Assembly: GCA_963573385.1 (NCBI GenBank)
Contig: CAUYLG010052150.1
Span: 1 to 64,000, forward strand
Direction: 5' to 3'
From: Cacajao melanocephalus
Lineage: Eukaryota > Chordata > Mammalia > Primates > Pitheciidae
DNA length: 64,000 nt
Of the stretch, positions 49,851-64,000 are shown piece after piece (position 1 is the first letter of the stretch; each line of letters opens with the position of its first letter). Both the position numbers and the translations under genes were made by a program. Under the pieces are notes generated by a model that saw only the letters and a list, made by a program, of their open reading frames with translations, made no database searches and was not told where the DNA came from.

Positions 49851-49859
49851 AACCTCTTA

Positions 49860-49998
49860 AACTTTTGGTGGGGGTGCATAGAGATGGGTTCTCATTAAAT
49901 TGCCCAGGCTGGTCCCTAACTCCTGGCCTCAAGTGATCCTCCCAGCTTGACTTCTCAAAGTGCTGGGTTTATAGATATGAGCGACCACACCTGGCCAT
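49860..49998 (-). mobile_element. Alu monomer, antisense
   Basis: 'tagagatgggttctcattaa' to 'gagcgaccacacctggcc'. Confidence 0.82.
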
Positions 49999-50040
49999 AA
50001 ACTCTTCATAACCCTAGTTTATCCTGACTGATGCAATTGA

Positions 50041-50318
<278 letters not shown>

Positions 50319-50600
50319 GCAGTTGAGTTTTAATGGCTTGACTGTATCTTGTATATTACTGTAAGCCAGCCAAACCCTTGTGATAGCAATGTAATGGATT
50401 TGAGATCCTAAGAGTCTTCTTTCTATGACATCTGTAGATGCTCAAAAATACAATATTTGTTATAACTTGAAAAGAATGAATGAACCTGCAAGAAAGGAGG
50501 CGTTACCTACTGAGGTAAAGGATGAGGTAGGCAGTTAGATTGACAAAGGTAGTTTAACCTTTCATAAGAGAGGATGCTAACAATCAGAGTGGCAAGGATT

Positions 50601-50692
50601 TTTTTTTTTGAGACAGGGTCTCACATTGTCACCCAGGTTGGGGTACAGTGGTGCTATCACAGCTCACTGCAGCCTCAACCTCCCAGACTGTT
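50601..50692 (-). mobile_element. Very short 5'-truncated Alu, antisense
   Basis: About 92 bp of antisense Alu 3' part. Near-identical 21-bp flanks (agaggatgctaaca.tcagag at 50569 and 50693) are its target-site duplication. Confidence 0.9.
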
Positions 50693-50789
50693 AGAGGATG
50701 CTAACAGTCAGAGCCAAGGGAACCAGTGGAATATGTGAATTTCCCATTCTTTTTCCAGAGCTAATTTGGGGCTGTTGTGCAGTGGTATA

Positions 50790-50960
50790 ATTGTACTGGT
50801 ATTTGTGCCCAACATTTGTGCCAGTGTTTATTCTGACTGGCCAGTACTGTTATACTGAGAGTTTATGCCTAGTGTCAGTTCTAATGGATCTGTGCAATTA
50901 TACTGGGTAAATACTAGGTAATGCCTTGTGTGAGTTCTAATTAGTCAGTGCCCTTCATAA
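50790..50960. repeat. Degenerate tandem repeat, about three units of 50-60 bp
   Basis: Related units around 'ttctgactggccagtact', 'ttctaatggatctgtgca' and 'ttctaattagtcagtgcc', each preceded by 'gt.agt/gag' text. Confidence 0.5.
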
Positions 50961-51046
50961 ATCAAATGTCAAATACTTTGTCACTCTTCTCCTCATTCAG
51001 AATTTTAAAGTGTTTCCAATGATGTATTTTTAAAAAAATGTTTATA

Positions 51047-51259
51047 TCCCAGCCTGAGCAATGTAGCAAAGCTTTGTCTCAATAAAAAATAGAAAAATTA
51101 GCCAGGCATGATGGCATATACCTGTGGTCCAGCTACTTGGGAGGCTAAGGTGAGAGGATCACCTGATCCCAGGGAGATCAAGGCTACAGTGAGCCATAAT
51201 TGTGCCACTGTACTCCAGCCTGGGTGACAGAGTGAGACCCCATCTCAAAAAAAAAAAGT
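51047..51259 (+). mobile_element. Alu, sense, 5'-truncated
   Basis: 'ccagcctgagcaatgtagca' to 'gaccccatctcaaaaaaa'. Confidence 0.85.
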
Positions 51260-51477
51260 TTCTATGGTTATATACACAATATATGTACATTGTAAAAACC
51301 AGTAAATTCATAAATAATAAATTGAAAAAAACTCAGCGCACTAAAGCTCAGGGAGAACAGTTTTGGTGTATGTTTGTAATACTTCTTTCCATTCCTTTTC
51401 TTTTCATATCACCATCAGAAATGAGATCTCTTTTATATCACTGACACTTACGTTACCACGTTTCCTCTAAAATGAGT

Positions 51478-51790
51478 TGACCAGTGTTTCCTGGAAAACA
51501 CCAGATAGTAACTATTTTAGGCTTTGCAGGCTGTAGGGTCTCTATCCCAACTACTCAATGTGATATTTCGTGTAGAGGCAGCCATAAACAGTATATAAAC
51601 AAATGGGTGTGGCTGTGTTCTGGTAAAATTTTATTTATAGGCACTGAGATTTGAATTTCATATAATTGTCACAAAATACTATTCTTGTTTTGATTTTTTA
51701 AAACTATTTAAGAATGCCAAACCATTCTTGGCTTGTGTACTCTTTGTGGCAGGCTAGATTTGGCTCCAGTACTACCATAATGTGCTGACC
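51478..51790 (-). mobile_element. MER-type hAT element, orientation tentative
   Basis: 'gatagtaactattttaggct', 'gcagccataaacagtatata', 'gtggctgtgttctggtaaaa' and 'ctagatttggctccagtac' follow a common small DNA-transposon consensus. A short relative may lie at 54475-54540. Confidence 0.6.
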
Positions 51791-52022
51791 CCAGTTCTAT
51801 GACATTGTCACTAACGGCTACATTGCATTCTGTTATATAGGTAGACCCTGGAGCTTACTTAACCATTCTCATCTTTAGATTGTTTCCAATTTTTCACTGC
51901 TACAAACAACACTAAAACAACCTTGTAATAAACAAGTGTCCACTTTTGAAACTTTTCCTTAGGAATAATTCTTAGAATTGTTGTAGCAATGGGAAAGGAT
52001 TAACTCAAAAAAATTAAAAAGG
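51791..52022 (+). other. GXYLT2 intron 2 spacer, old LINE-like
   Basis: 'ttaaccattctcatctttag' and 'gattgtttccaatttttcac' resemble antisense old LINE sequence. Confidence 0.4.
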
Positions 52023-53095
<1,073 letters not shown>

Positions 53096-53304
53096 GAATT
53101 AACACTAATATAAATATGGACTTTGGTTATTACTAGTAATAGTGTATTGATATTGACTTACCAGTTGTAACAAATATACCACATGAATGCAAGATGTTAA
53201 TAATAAGGGAAACTGTAGGGTAGGGGAAAGAGAGATGGTATCTGGAAAGTCTGTTTTCTGTTCAAGTTTTCTTTGTTTGTTTTCATTGTTCTTGTTTTTA
53301 TTTT

Positions 53305-54876
<1,572 letters not shown>

Positions 54877-54899
54877 CTCTAACTGTACATTATTCTATT

Positions 54900-55356
54900 A
54901 GATAGTTCTATCATAATTAATTGTCCCAATTCCTTATCATTGGACATTTTGATGGCTCCCAGTTTGTTGGGTTTTTTTTCTCCTTCCAAGCTGCTAAATT
55001 CTCAAGTTCTGTTATTATAAACTGGGTTGTGGTGAGTGTCCTTGTACGTCTGTCTTTTGGGGTGCGTTTTTACCAGTTCCCAGGTTGCCCTTTTGGAAGT
55101 TTGTTCAAATCTGTACTCCCCTCTGCAGTTTCTCAACGCTGTTGCCAACTGTGAATGTTATTTTTTAAAATCCTAGCAATTTTAATAGGAGAAAATGCTC
55201 TTTCATTTAGTGAACATTCATAGTGGTGATGAAGTTAGACTTTCTGTGTAAGTAAGTTGCCTGAATAATTTCCATTTGACCCTCCAGAAGCTTTCCAGGT
55301 GTTTTCCATATTTCCTGGGGCCTAATCACCCTTCCCTTGCTTTCCATGTTTTTCAG
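54900..55356 (+). other. GXYLT2 intron 2, 3' end
   Basis: Unique sequence ending in the acceptor tttccatgtttttcag at 55356. Confidence 0.65.
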
Positions 55357-55488
55357 TTACGACAGTGGCCTGACTCATATACAAAGAAGTTTGAGCACAG
55401 AATCTACTCCATCACATTTTCTGTTGGAAACCCTCAGGAGTGGAAGAAATTGTTCAAACCCTGTGCTGCCCAGAGACTCTTTCTTCCG
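55357..55488 (+). CDS. GXYLT2: GXYLT2 coding exon 3: GT8 domain continued (gene runs past the window)
   Basis: 132 nt, 44 codons (residues 157-200), phase 0 at both ends, from [18 protein letters not shown] to [28 protein letters not shown] is the family-typical stretch before the metal-binding DxD motif. That motif should lie in the next exon, outside this window, so catalytic residues cannot be checked here. The acceptor is tttttcag|tta and the donor ccg|gtagga. Joined to exons 1 and 2 it gives 200 uninterrupted codons; the human enzyme is about 443 residues, so somewhat less than half is present. Confidence 0.96.
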
Positions 55489-55864
55489 GTAGGAACACCT
55501 GTTTTTAATAAGATGTAGCTTGCTCTTGGAAATAAGGTGAAATTAGCCGAGATGTGTGTAGAAACATTTAAGTTAACAGCTGAAAATGTGTGTCTCTTGG
55601 ATTCTGGAGCTGATGCTGTAAGTCTGCAGGATGTAGACAGGATCCCTGTGTTCTGGAGGTTGTCATAACCAAAGACTGAGGGACTGTGAGCATTCAAATC
55701 CTGTCTTGGATCATTGGTCTTTGTGACTATGGCTCCATCATTTACTGGCTCTGTGAACCTCATTAAATCCCCCAATTTTACTAACTTCAGTTTTATCCAT
55801 AGCCTTGGCACATAGCTGGCCCTCAATAAATATTAGCTTTGATTACTGTAATTTTTCTTATAAC
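55489..55864 (+). other. GXYLT2 intron 3, 5' end
   Basis: The donor gtaggaacac is at 55489. 55730-55830 holds MIR-like text ('tttactggctctgtgaacct', 'ctggccctcaataaatatta'). Confidence 0.6.
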
Positions 55865-55968
55865 AGTCTTTATAAGAGGTTGAGGCTGCAGTGAGCCATG
55901 ATCGTACCACCACACTCCAGCCGACATGACAGAGTGAGACCCTGTCTCAAAAAAGTAAATAAATAAAA
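55865..55968 (+). mobile_element. Alu 3' end only, sense
   Basis: 'gaggttgaggctgcagtga' to '(aaat)n'. Confidence 0.85.
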
Positions 55969-56073
55969 TAAGTAAGTTATTTCTCTTATTACTTTTATTT
56001 CTCTTACTAGTTATAGCCATGCTAGGGTATCATTCCAAAAAGGTCCAGAATTTTGGTTTAGTCTTTTAGTTTA

Positions 56074-56745
<672 letters not shown>

Positions 56746-57120
56746 AATTTTAAAAATCAAATAATAAAAAAATAAAATCTTAAATAGAAAAAAGATATAT
56801 TGAAAGTGAGAATAATATTGCACAGGGATGGCAACTTTGAGTTGTCAATTGCTGCCTTAATTTTTGTGAGGGATTCATGCCTTCAGTAGACATTTGTTGA
56901 GTACCCATTAGGGTGCTGGGCCCCTGGCTCGGCAATGGTGACATGGTAATAAGACAGCCATGGTCCTGTTCCCTTGAAGCTTGAGTCTAGTAGGGCCTTG
57001 AACAAGTAATTAGAAGTATGACCGGTACTGAGAGGAGACAGTCTCATGGATGTATATAACATGGGGTTCCACCCTGGTCTGAGAGAGATTATAGAAGGTT
57101 CTCTTGAGGCAGGGCAGTGG
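56746..57120 (+). other. GXYLT2 intron 3, old repeat-like
   Basis: 'catttgttgagtacccatta' and 'ttgaagcttgagtctagtag' look like an ancient mammalian repeat. No exon. Confidence 0.4.
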
Positions 57121-57252
57121 CATATTTTTTTGTAGAGATGGGGTCTTTCTATATTGCTCAGGCTGATTTTGAACTCCTGCGCTTAAATGATCCTCTCTCC
57201 TTGGCATCCCAAAGTAGTAGGAATACAGACATGAGCCACCATGCCTGCCCAG
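57121..57252 (-). mobile_element. Alu monomer, antisense
   Basis: 'tgtagagatggggtctttct' to 'gagccaccatgcctgccc'. Confidence 0.83.
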
Positions 57253-57510
57253 CAGTGGCATTTATACAGAGACATGAATAAAGGAGAAGTAAGGGTTACT
57301 AGGTGACAAGGGCCTGGGAGGTCATGAGAGAAAAGAGGGTTCCAGGTGGATGGATCAGTAGATACAAAGGCCCTAAGGTGGGAAGGGCCGTGTTTAAGAA
57401 AATAAAAGAAGGTCACAGTAACCGAAAAATAGAAAGATGAGAGTAAAGCAATCAGCAGAGATTGGAGTTTGCAAGCTCTATAAGCCATCTAGAAGTGTCT
57501 GGTCTTTGTC

Positions 57511-57801
57511 TTTTTTTTTTTTTTTTTTTTTTTTAAGAAACAAGGTCACTCTCTGTTGCCCATGCTGGAGTGCAGTGGTGCACTCCCACTTCAGGGCTCA
57601 AGTGATCCTCCCACCTGAACCTTACAAGTAGCTGGGACTACAGGTATGAGCCACCATGCCGAGCTAATTTTTCTATTTTTTGTAGAGATGATGTCTTGCT
57701 ACGTTGCCCAGCCTGGTCATATACTCCTGGGCTCAAGCAGGCCTCCCACCTTGACCTCCCACAGTGCTGGAATTACAGACGTGAGCTGTAGCACCCAGCC
57801 C
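57511..57801 (-). mobile_element. Alu, antisense
   Basis: 24-T tail, 'acaaggtcactctctgttgc' to 'gctgtagcacccagcc'. Inserted in an older repeat whose halves show at 57253-57490 and 57806-57960. Confidence 0.9.
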
Positions 57802-57959
57802 CGTCTTTTTCTTAAGGGCATTGGGAAGCCATTGGATGATTTTTTTGCATGTAAGTGGCATGTTCTAACTTGTGTTTTAAAGAGGACACTCTGCTTTATG
57901 GCAGGATGGACAGGGTTGGTGAGGCCATTTCACCAACTTGGCTTGGGCTTTGGTGGTTG

Positions 57960-59967
57960 CCTTAGAGTTAGATAATGGACCTGCCTGAGACAGAATTTAC
58001 CAACCTTCATGAGTGGCTCGTTGTAAGAGTTGAAGGGGGAGTGACATGAAAAGGATTTTACCAGGTTTTGTTTTGTTTTTTTTTTTTACCTGAACAACTG
58101 CTAACGTTGATCCATTTGAAATTGCCAATATTCAACCATTAATGATCTGCAAAAAAGGTAATTTCTTATGACTCAACCTAAGAAATAAATGGCAGGATCA
58201 TTTAGGGATGGAAAAGACAGGGAAAAGCAGTTTTGGTAAAGGGGCCAAATGAATTTAATTTGGGTCAGTTTTTGATTTTGAGGTGCCTGAGGATATTCAA
58301 GCAGAAGGAATCTTCACATCTATTGGTCTGGAAACCCTAACTGGGGAGTAGCATTTCCTACACAGAGACCTGTGAGCAGAATAAACCCTGGATAAATTGT
58401 TGGCAGTGATCAACTTCCCAAGCTTGCTTGCTCATTACGTCATCTATTTTTCACATGTCACAGACCTTTATACCTATGCTGAGATAGGATTAATCACATA
58501 AAAACTGGGGAAGGAAAAGACTCCCTCCAATTGACATGAAAATCTCTAAGCTGGTGATATAAAAACTAATTACTATTTGAAGTGAGAGAAAATGTTAGGT
58601 TTCTGTTTCTTGTCTCCATTTTTTGCAAAAAATAAGTGTTAGAGAACTAAAGGTAATGTTGGGAAATCATCTTCCCGTTCTATCCAAACTATTAGCAACC
58701 CAATGGAACTACATTTGAATTTTTGTTGACCTTGAATCGTGACTTTATTACCATTATCAAGAAAGCAAATTCACCATCTAATGGCTTTAATTCTTTCCCA
58801 GCTAAGTAATTGCTTGGTTTCCAATGACAAATGGGTGCTGGCATTCCTTATCTGCTTCTGATAATGGAAACTAGCCCTCTTTAAAAATAATAAAGAGACA
58901 TTGTGGCTAACAGGACATTTACCTTTTCCCCATTGTATATCATAGCAGATTATGAACATGGCATTTCTGTGCATCGGTGAGATGTATTGATCTTGAGGGT
59001 AATTTAAAATAAAGTCTAGGTCGTGTTTTCCTTGGAATTTATCTGTATGAAACTATATCAGCTGTGCTGCCTCAACAGCACAGAGAAAATGGAAATACTA
59101 AAGTCCAAACATTCTAGCAGGTAGGCAGTTGACTGAGGACCATGGTCCCACCCATTTTCCAAGAGGCTGTCATTTACCCAAAACTGCAGAAGAGACCCTT
59201 TCTCAACCTTAGTTGAATAATATCAGAACGTAAGTCTTTGCAACTCAAGCCTATTAGAGCCTTAAGTACAATTAGTTTGATTCAGATCTCACCAGTTCTA
59301 AATTTATGAACTCCTAGAAATCAGTGGACATGTACTCCTCTACTTCTGTGAATGATGGTCCTGTGGAGTGGGACCATTATTAATGCAAACTAAACTGCAG
59401 ATGGTTTGATTAAGCATTCTAAAATGCATATTTCTTTCAGGTAATTCAGAAGCTGAAGATATTTAAAACAATGTGCCAATTACAAATAAATCAAATTTGT
59501 TCATTAAAATTGATGCTGGAATACTTTTCTCTTTTTTCTTAGTAAAGGCCAGAAAGCCTTTACATTGGTAAGAGTAGCTGAGTTGTATGAATTCACATCA
59601 CCTTTCCCCCAGTTAATTGGAAGTAGTGAGATTTTATAATAGATCTGTACATTTTGCTACACGCTGTGCCTGTTTAATTATGAAGACTTCTTTCCTCAAT
59701 AACTGTGGTCCTATGGGAATCCTAGAGATACGTAAAACATGACAGTGATCACTGGATTGCAGAACCGGTGGATTGCAGAATCACTGGATTGCAGAGACAT
59801 TATCAGTAAGTGGTACCCAATATGGTAATTTGACATAGGGTAAGGTTCTATTCATACCTTACCCAGGGAGAAATGTTTTTGTTTTTATCAAGTTTTAATA
59901 AGCTCCAAGGTTATAATAATGTCTGATGTGTTTTTTGCTCCAAACATTCACTATAGATATCCATATT
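57960..59967 (+). other. GXYLT2 intron 3, longest repeat-poor stretch
   Basis: About 2 kb with no Alu. I recognise no exon, RNA gene or repeat family except a 3 x 16-bp repeat at 59749. Such a gap in an Alu-dense intron may mark constrained sequence; this is inference. Confidence 0.5.
59749..59796. repeat. Three tandem 16-bp units
   Basis: tcactggattgcagaa, ccggtggattgcagaa and tcactggattgcagag occur head to tail. Confidence 0.95.
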
Positions 59968-60262
59968 TAAGGAAGGAGTTAGAAAGGGTCTCAATCTGTT
60001 GCCCAGGCTACAGTGCAGTGGTACAAACATGGAAGACTGCAGCGTTGACCTCCCGGGCTCAAGTGATCCTCCCACGTTAGCGTCCTGAGTAGCTGAGATT
60101 ACAGGTACACACCACCATGCCCAGCTAATTTTTAAAATTTTTGTAGAGACGTGAGTCTCACCATGTTGCCCAGGCTGGTCTTGAACTCCTGGGCTCAAGT
60201 GATTCTCCTTCCTTGGCCTCCTAAAGTGTTGGGATTACAGGTGTGAGCCACCACACCTGGCC
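59968..60262 (-). mobile_element. Alu, antisense
   Basis: 'aaggaaggagttagaaagg' then 'gtctcaatctgttgcccagg' to 'ccaccacacctggcc'. Confidence 0.9.
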
Positions 60263-60277
60263 AAATCAGTTATAGCT

Positions 60278-60625
<348 letters not shown>

Positions 60626-60633
60626 TTATAGCT

Positions 60634-61279
60634 TTAACCTGTAAATGTATTCTGAAAGTTTTCTGACTCCCTGTTTCCAAGAAACTTTTCCTACTCCTTA
60701 ATTTCAAACGAGTACCATGCCAAATAAAGACAACTCTTAGATTACCTAGCTTTTAGATATTGTATTGAAAGCAACAACACATAATCTCTTTTTCACTTAT
60801 GGCTTGTTAAAGAGGCCTGTGACAGGTCCCAATGTTTCGAAATCTGTATGCTTACTAGTGATACCTTCATGAGTTAGCTGTAGCCTAATGGAAAAGGGAG
60901 GCTTATCATACCTTTTAAAACTTTTTATAATTAAGGTCAGACCTCTATATTATTATTAAAATTACATCTTAGTATTTGCAATTAACATTGAGACATCCTT
61001 GGAACAAACCCTTTGGATATCAACAAATATTGACAGACATATAGGAATATATTAAAAATCCTTATTAAGGGGAACATCAATTAGAATCACCATAAATGAT
61101 GTTTGTACATTTCATCAAACACCAAGAGGCCATAAATTATTTGGATGAGATTAGCTACCAAAATGATTACATAAAATGACCCGAGATACCAATTTTGTTG
61201 AATAAGCTTTCCACAGCACTTATCATTTACTCACACACCATTAAAAGTTTGACATTCAGGATATTAGCTACAACTCTTG
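60634..61279 (+). other. GXYLT2 intron 3, unique AT-rich stretch
   Basis: No exon or repeat recognised. Confidence 0.5.
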
Positions 61280-61419
61280 GTTATGTGTGAGAGAAACTCA
61301 GCTCCAACTAGCAAAGAAGGAAATTAATTTATTGGCTTATCCAGCTTTAAAGTCCAGACAGCAGGGCTGATTCCAAGTACAGCTAGATCCAGAGGCTCGC
61401 ATAATGTCGTCGGGACTCT

Positions 61420-61461
<42 letters not shown>

Positions 61462-61590
61462 CGCTTGCAAGTCTACTCCACAAGCGTAACGATTGCTCGA
61501 AGCAGCTTGAAATCCAAATTCCAGCAGCTTAACAACTACAGCAGAAAAAGAGCACGGCAAGGTAGCAACTTCCAAAATGGTGGCATGAGG
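61280..61590 (+). mobile_element. MER-type repeat (third copy of the unnamed family) with a (TC)n
   Basis: 'gtgtgagagaaactcagctc', 'taatttattggcttatccag' and 'ctagatccagaggctcgca'. A (tc)n of about 40 bp is expanded at 61420-61459. Confidence 0.6.
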
Positions 61591-62139
61591 AGCCCTGTGG
61601 AATTGCTCCCCAGTGAAACAAGCATAACTTGTGAAAATCATTTTTAAAATAACTATCTAAATACTTTGGAAATTGTTCTGAGGACTTAGACAAATGAAAT
61701 AATGTTTATTCAAGAAAATCTTCTACAACTTGGTAATAAGAGTGAGAATCTGTGACATTTGAACTGCAGCCTCCCTCCTTCCCCTTTCCAGTTTGGTGTG
61801 ATAAAAATTCACCTTCAGGCAGTTCATTGAAGAACACAGGGATTCCTCTCTCTCCAGCTCCCAGTTGAGGAATATGATATCTCCTTGGGAGGCGCAAGCC
61901 AACAGCATTTCTCATTGCTACTAGCTAGCTATGTGTTGCAGAGCCTAAATTCCATGCAGCTGTGGCCTAGAGGCCAGAGTGTTTCTTAATTAAGAGGAGG
62001 CTTGCAGATTTATGAGAACAGCAAGCTAAACCATAGGCCAGTTAATTTACAAGGGAGAGCCAGAGGAAAATGAAGGTAAAAAGTGCCCTCTTGGTGTTAT
62101 AACAGACATCACAGATGGGCCTCAAAAATTCAGATGGGC
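61591..62139 (+). other. GXYLT2 intron 3, unrecognised
   Basis: No exon or named repeat. Confidence 0.45.
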
Positions 62140-62386
62140 TTGAATTTCATCAGATCAGACTGTGGGGGCAGATTTGTGCTCCACTGAGGAAATAACTTCA
62201 AGAAAATCATGAAAAAAAAATTAAAATGCTCTATTAGAAAATATTCACTTAATGCAAAATAAAGCAGAAAAGAAAGAATAGAGTAACAACAAAGATATGA
62301 GACATATAGAAAACATAAAGTAAAATGGCAGATATAAATTCCACTATATAAATAATAGCATTGAATGTGAATGGATTCAACAATCA

Positions 62387-62705
<319 letters not shown>

Positions 62706-62970
62706 TAGAAAAGAAAAGAAAGCACTATATTATGCAGTCAGCAGCTACAAGAAAACTGGAGTGGTTATACTAATATCAGAAAAAATAGAATCTTATGAGA
62801 GATAAACAGATATTCTATAATGATAGAAGCATCAATTTATCAAGAAAGTATAAAAATACAAACATATATGCATCTAAGGACAAAGTTACAAAATACAGGA
62901 AGCAAAAACTGACAGAATTGGAGGGAAAAATGAGAAATTAATCAATAGTTGTAGGAGTTGTAAGTGCCCC

Positions 62971-63368
62971 TGTTTTCTTTTTTTCTCTTCCTTCCTTCCT
63001 TCTTTCATTCCTTCCTTCCTTTCTGTCTTTCTCTTTTTCTTCCTTCCTTCCTTCACTCCTTTTTCTTTTCTCTTTCTCACAGGATTTCATTCTCTCACCT
63101 AGGCTGGAGTACCCTGGCATGATCATGACTCACTGCAGCCTTGACCTCCCAGGCTCAGGTGATCCTCCCACCTCAGCCTCTCAAGTAGTTGGGACTATAG
63201 GCGTGCACCAACAAGCCCAGCTAATTTTCATGTTTTTTCATAATTTTCATGTGAGATGGACTTTCACCCTGTTTCCTGGGCTGGTCTCAAACTCCTGGGT
63301 CCAAGTGATCCACCTACCTCAGCCTCCTAAAGTGCTAAGATTACAGGCATGAGCCACTGCACCCAGCC
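62971..63368 (-). mobile_element. Alu, antisense, with a (TTCC)n tail, in L1
   Basis: The pyrimidine tract at 62971-63078 (cttccttccttc) leads into 'aggatttcattctctcacct' and ends 'gagccactgcacccagcc'. Confidence 0.88.
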
Positions 63369-64000
63369 ACCTTACTTTCAATAATGAATTGAACAACTAG
63401 GCTGAATGTCAACAAAGAAATAAAAGAACAACACTGTAAACCACCTGAATCAACAGACTTCTTTAGAACACTCCACCCAACACCAGTAGAACACACCTTC
63501 TTCTGAGTGCACATGAAACTTTCTCCAGGATGGACCACATGTTGTACCATAAAAGAAGCTATAATAAACTTAAAAGGATTGAAGTTACATAAAGTATGTT
63601 CTCTGACCACAGTGGAATGGAATTAGAAGTCAATAACAAAGAAATTTGGGAAGTTCACAAAATGTAGAAATTAAGTAATATACCTCTAAATAGCCAGTGG
63701 CTTTAAGAAGAAACTACAAGGGACATTACAATGAAAATGAAGATAAAATATGCCAGTATTTATGGGAGACACCTAACACAGGGTTTAGAGGGGAATTTAT
63801 AAACTTCAACAGCACAAATGAGGAAAGATCTCAAATTGGTAACCTAACCTTCCACTTTACAGCACCTCAGAGGAACAAACTAAATCCAAGCCAGCAGAAG
63901 GATGGAAATAATAAAGATTCAACTGAAAATGAATGATACAAAGAAGAGAAAAAACAATAGGGTAGTAGCACCAAAACTAAAAATTGGTACTTTGGAAAAA

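Overview
This is a primate nuclear chromosome window. It carries dozens of Alu copies of several ages, often nested and flanked by target-site duplications, together with L1, L2, MIR, MER5A and MLT1-type repeats, processed pseudogenes with a poly(A) tail, one CpG island and GT-AG spliced exons. The only living protein-coding gene I can support is the 5' part of GXYLT2 (glucoside xylosyltransferase 2) on the + strand. A catarrhine primate fits best. A few residues differ from the human protein as I remember it, so the species is left open.

Layout. Bases 1-19190 are upstream of the gene and almost entirely repeats. They include an antisense L1 5' end with a duplicated 5'UTR unit, MLT1 LTRs, a nearly full-length dead copy of PSMD12 (6885-8335, - strand), an antisense LTR7-like solo LTR, an L1 3' end with a local inverted duplication, and a 5'-truncated processed LAPTM4B pseudogene (15138-17080, + strand) split by an Alu. 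Bases 19200-19770 are a CpG island with GXYLT2 exon 1. The coding start is at 19482, and a short uORF ends on top of it. Intron 1 (19757-41034), intron 2 (41228-55356) and the visible part of intron 3 (55489-64000) are Alu-dense. Exon 2 is at 41035-41227 and exon 3 at 55357-55488. The three coding pieces join in frame (275 + 193 + 132 nt = 200 codons). They encode the short cytosolic tail, the signal anchor, the stem and the first part of the GT8 catalytic domain. The remaining exons lie past the right edge.

How it works together. GXYLT2 is a Golgi/ER type II membrane enzyme that adds xylose to O-glucose on Notch EGF repeats. Nothing else in the window acts with it. The pseudogenes and transposons are passengers, although inverted Alu pairs, the L1 antisense promoter region and the uORF could affect its RNA.

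I found no undescribed multi-gene system. The most noteworthy items are small structures: the uORF that overlaps the GXYLT2 start codon, a 3 x 43-bp hairpin minisatellite (29253-29388), a run of three perfect hairpins (12495-12596), an inverted duplication in an L1 3'UTR (11951-12025), and an A-B-A'-B' duplicated segment pair around the LAPTM4B pseudogene. Repeat calls were made by eye; boundaries are good to about 10-20 bases and subfamily names are tentative.
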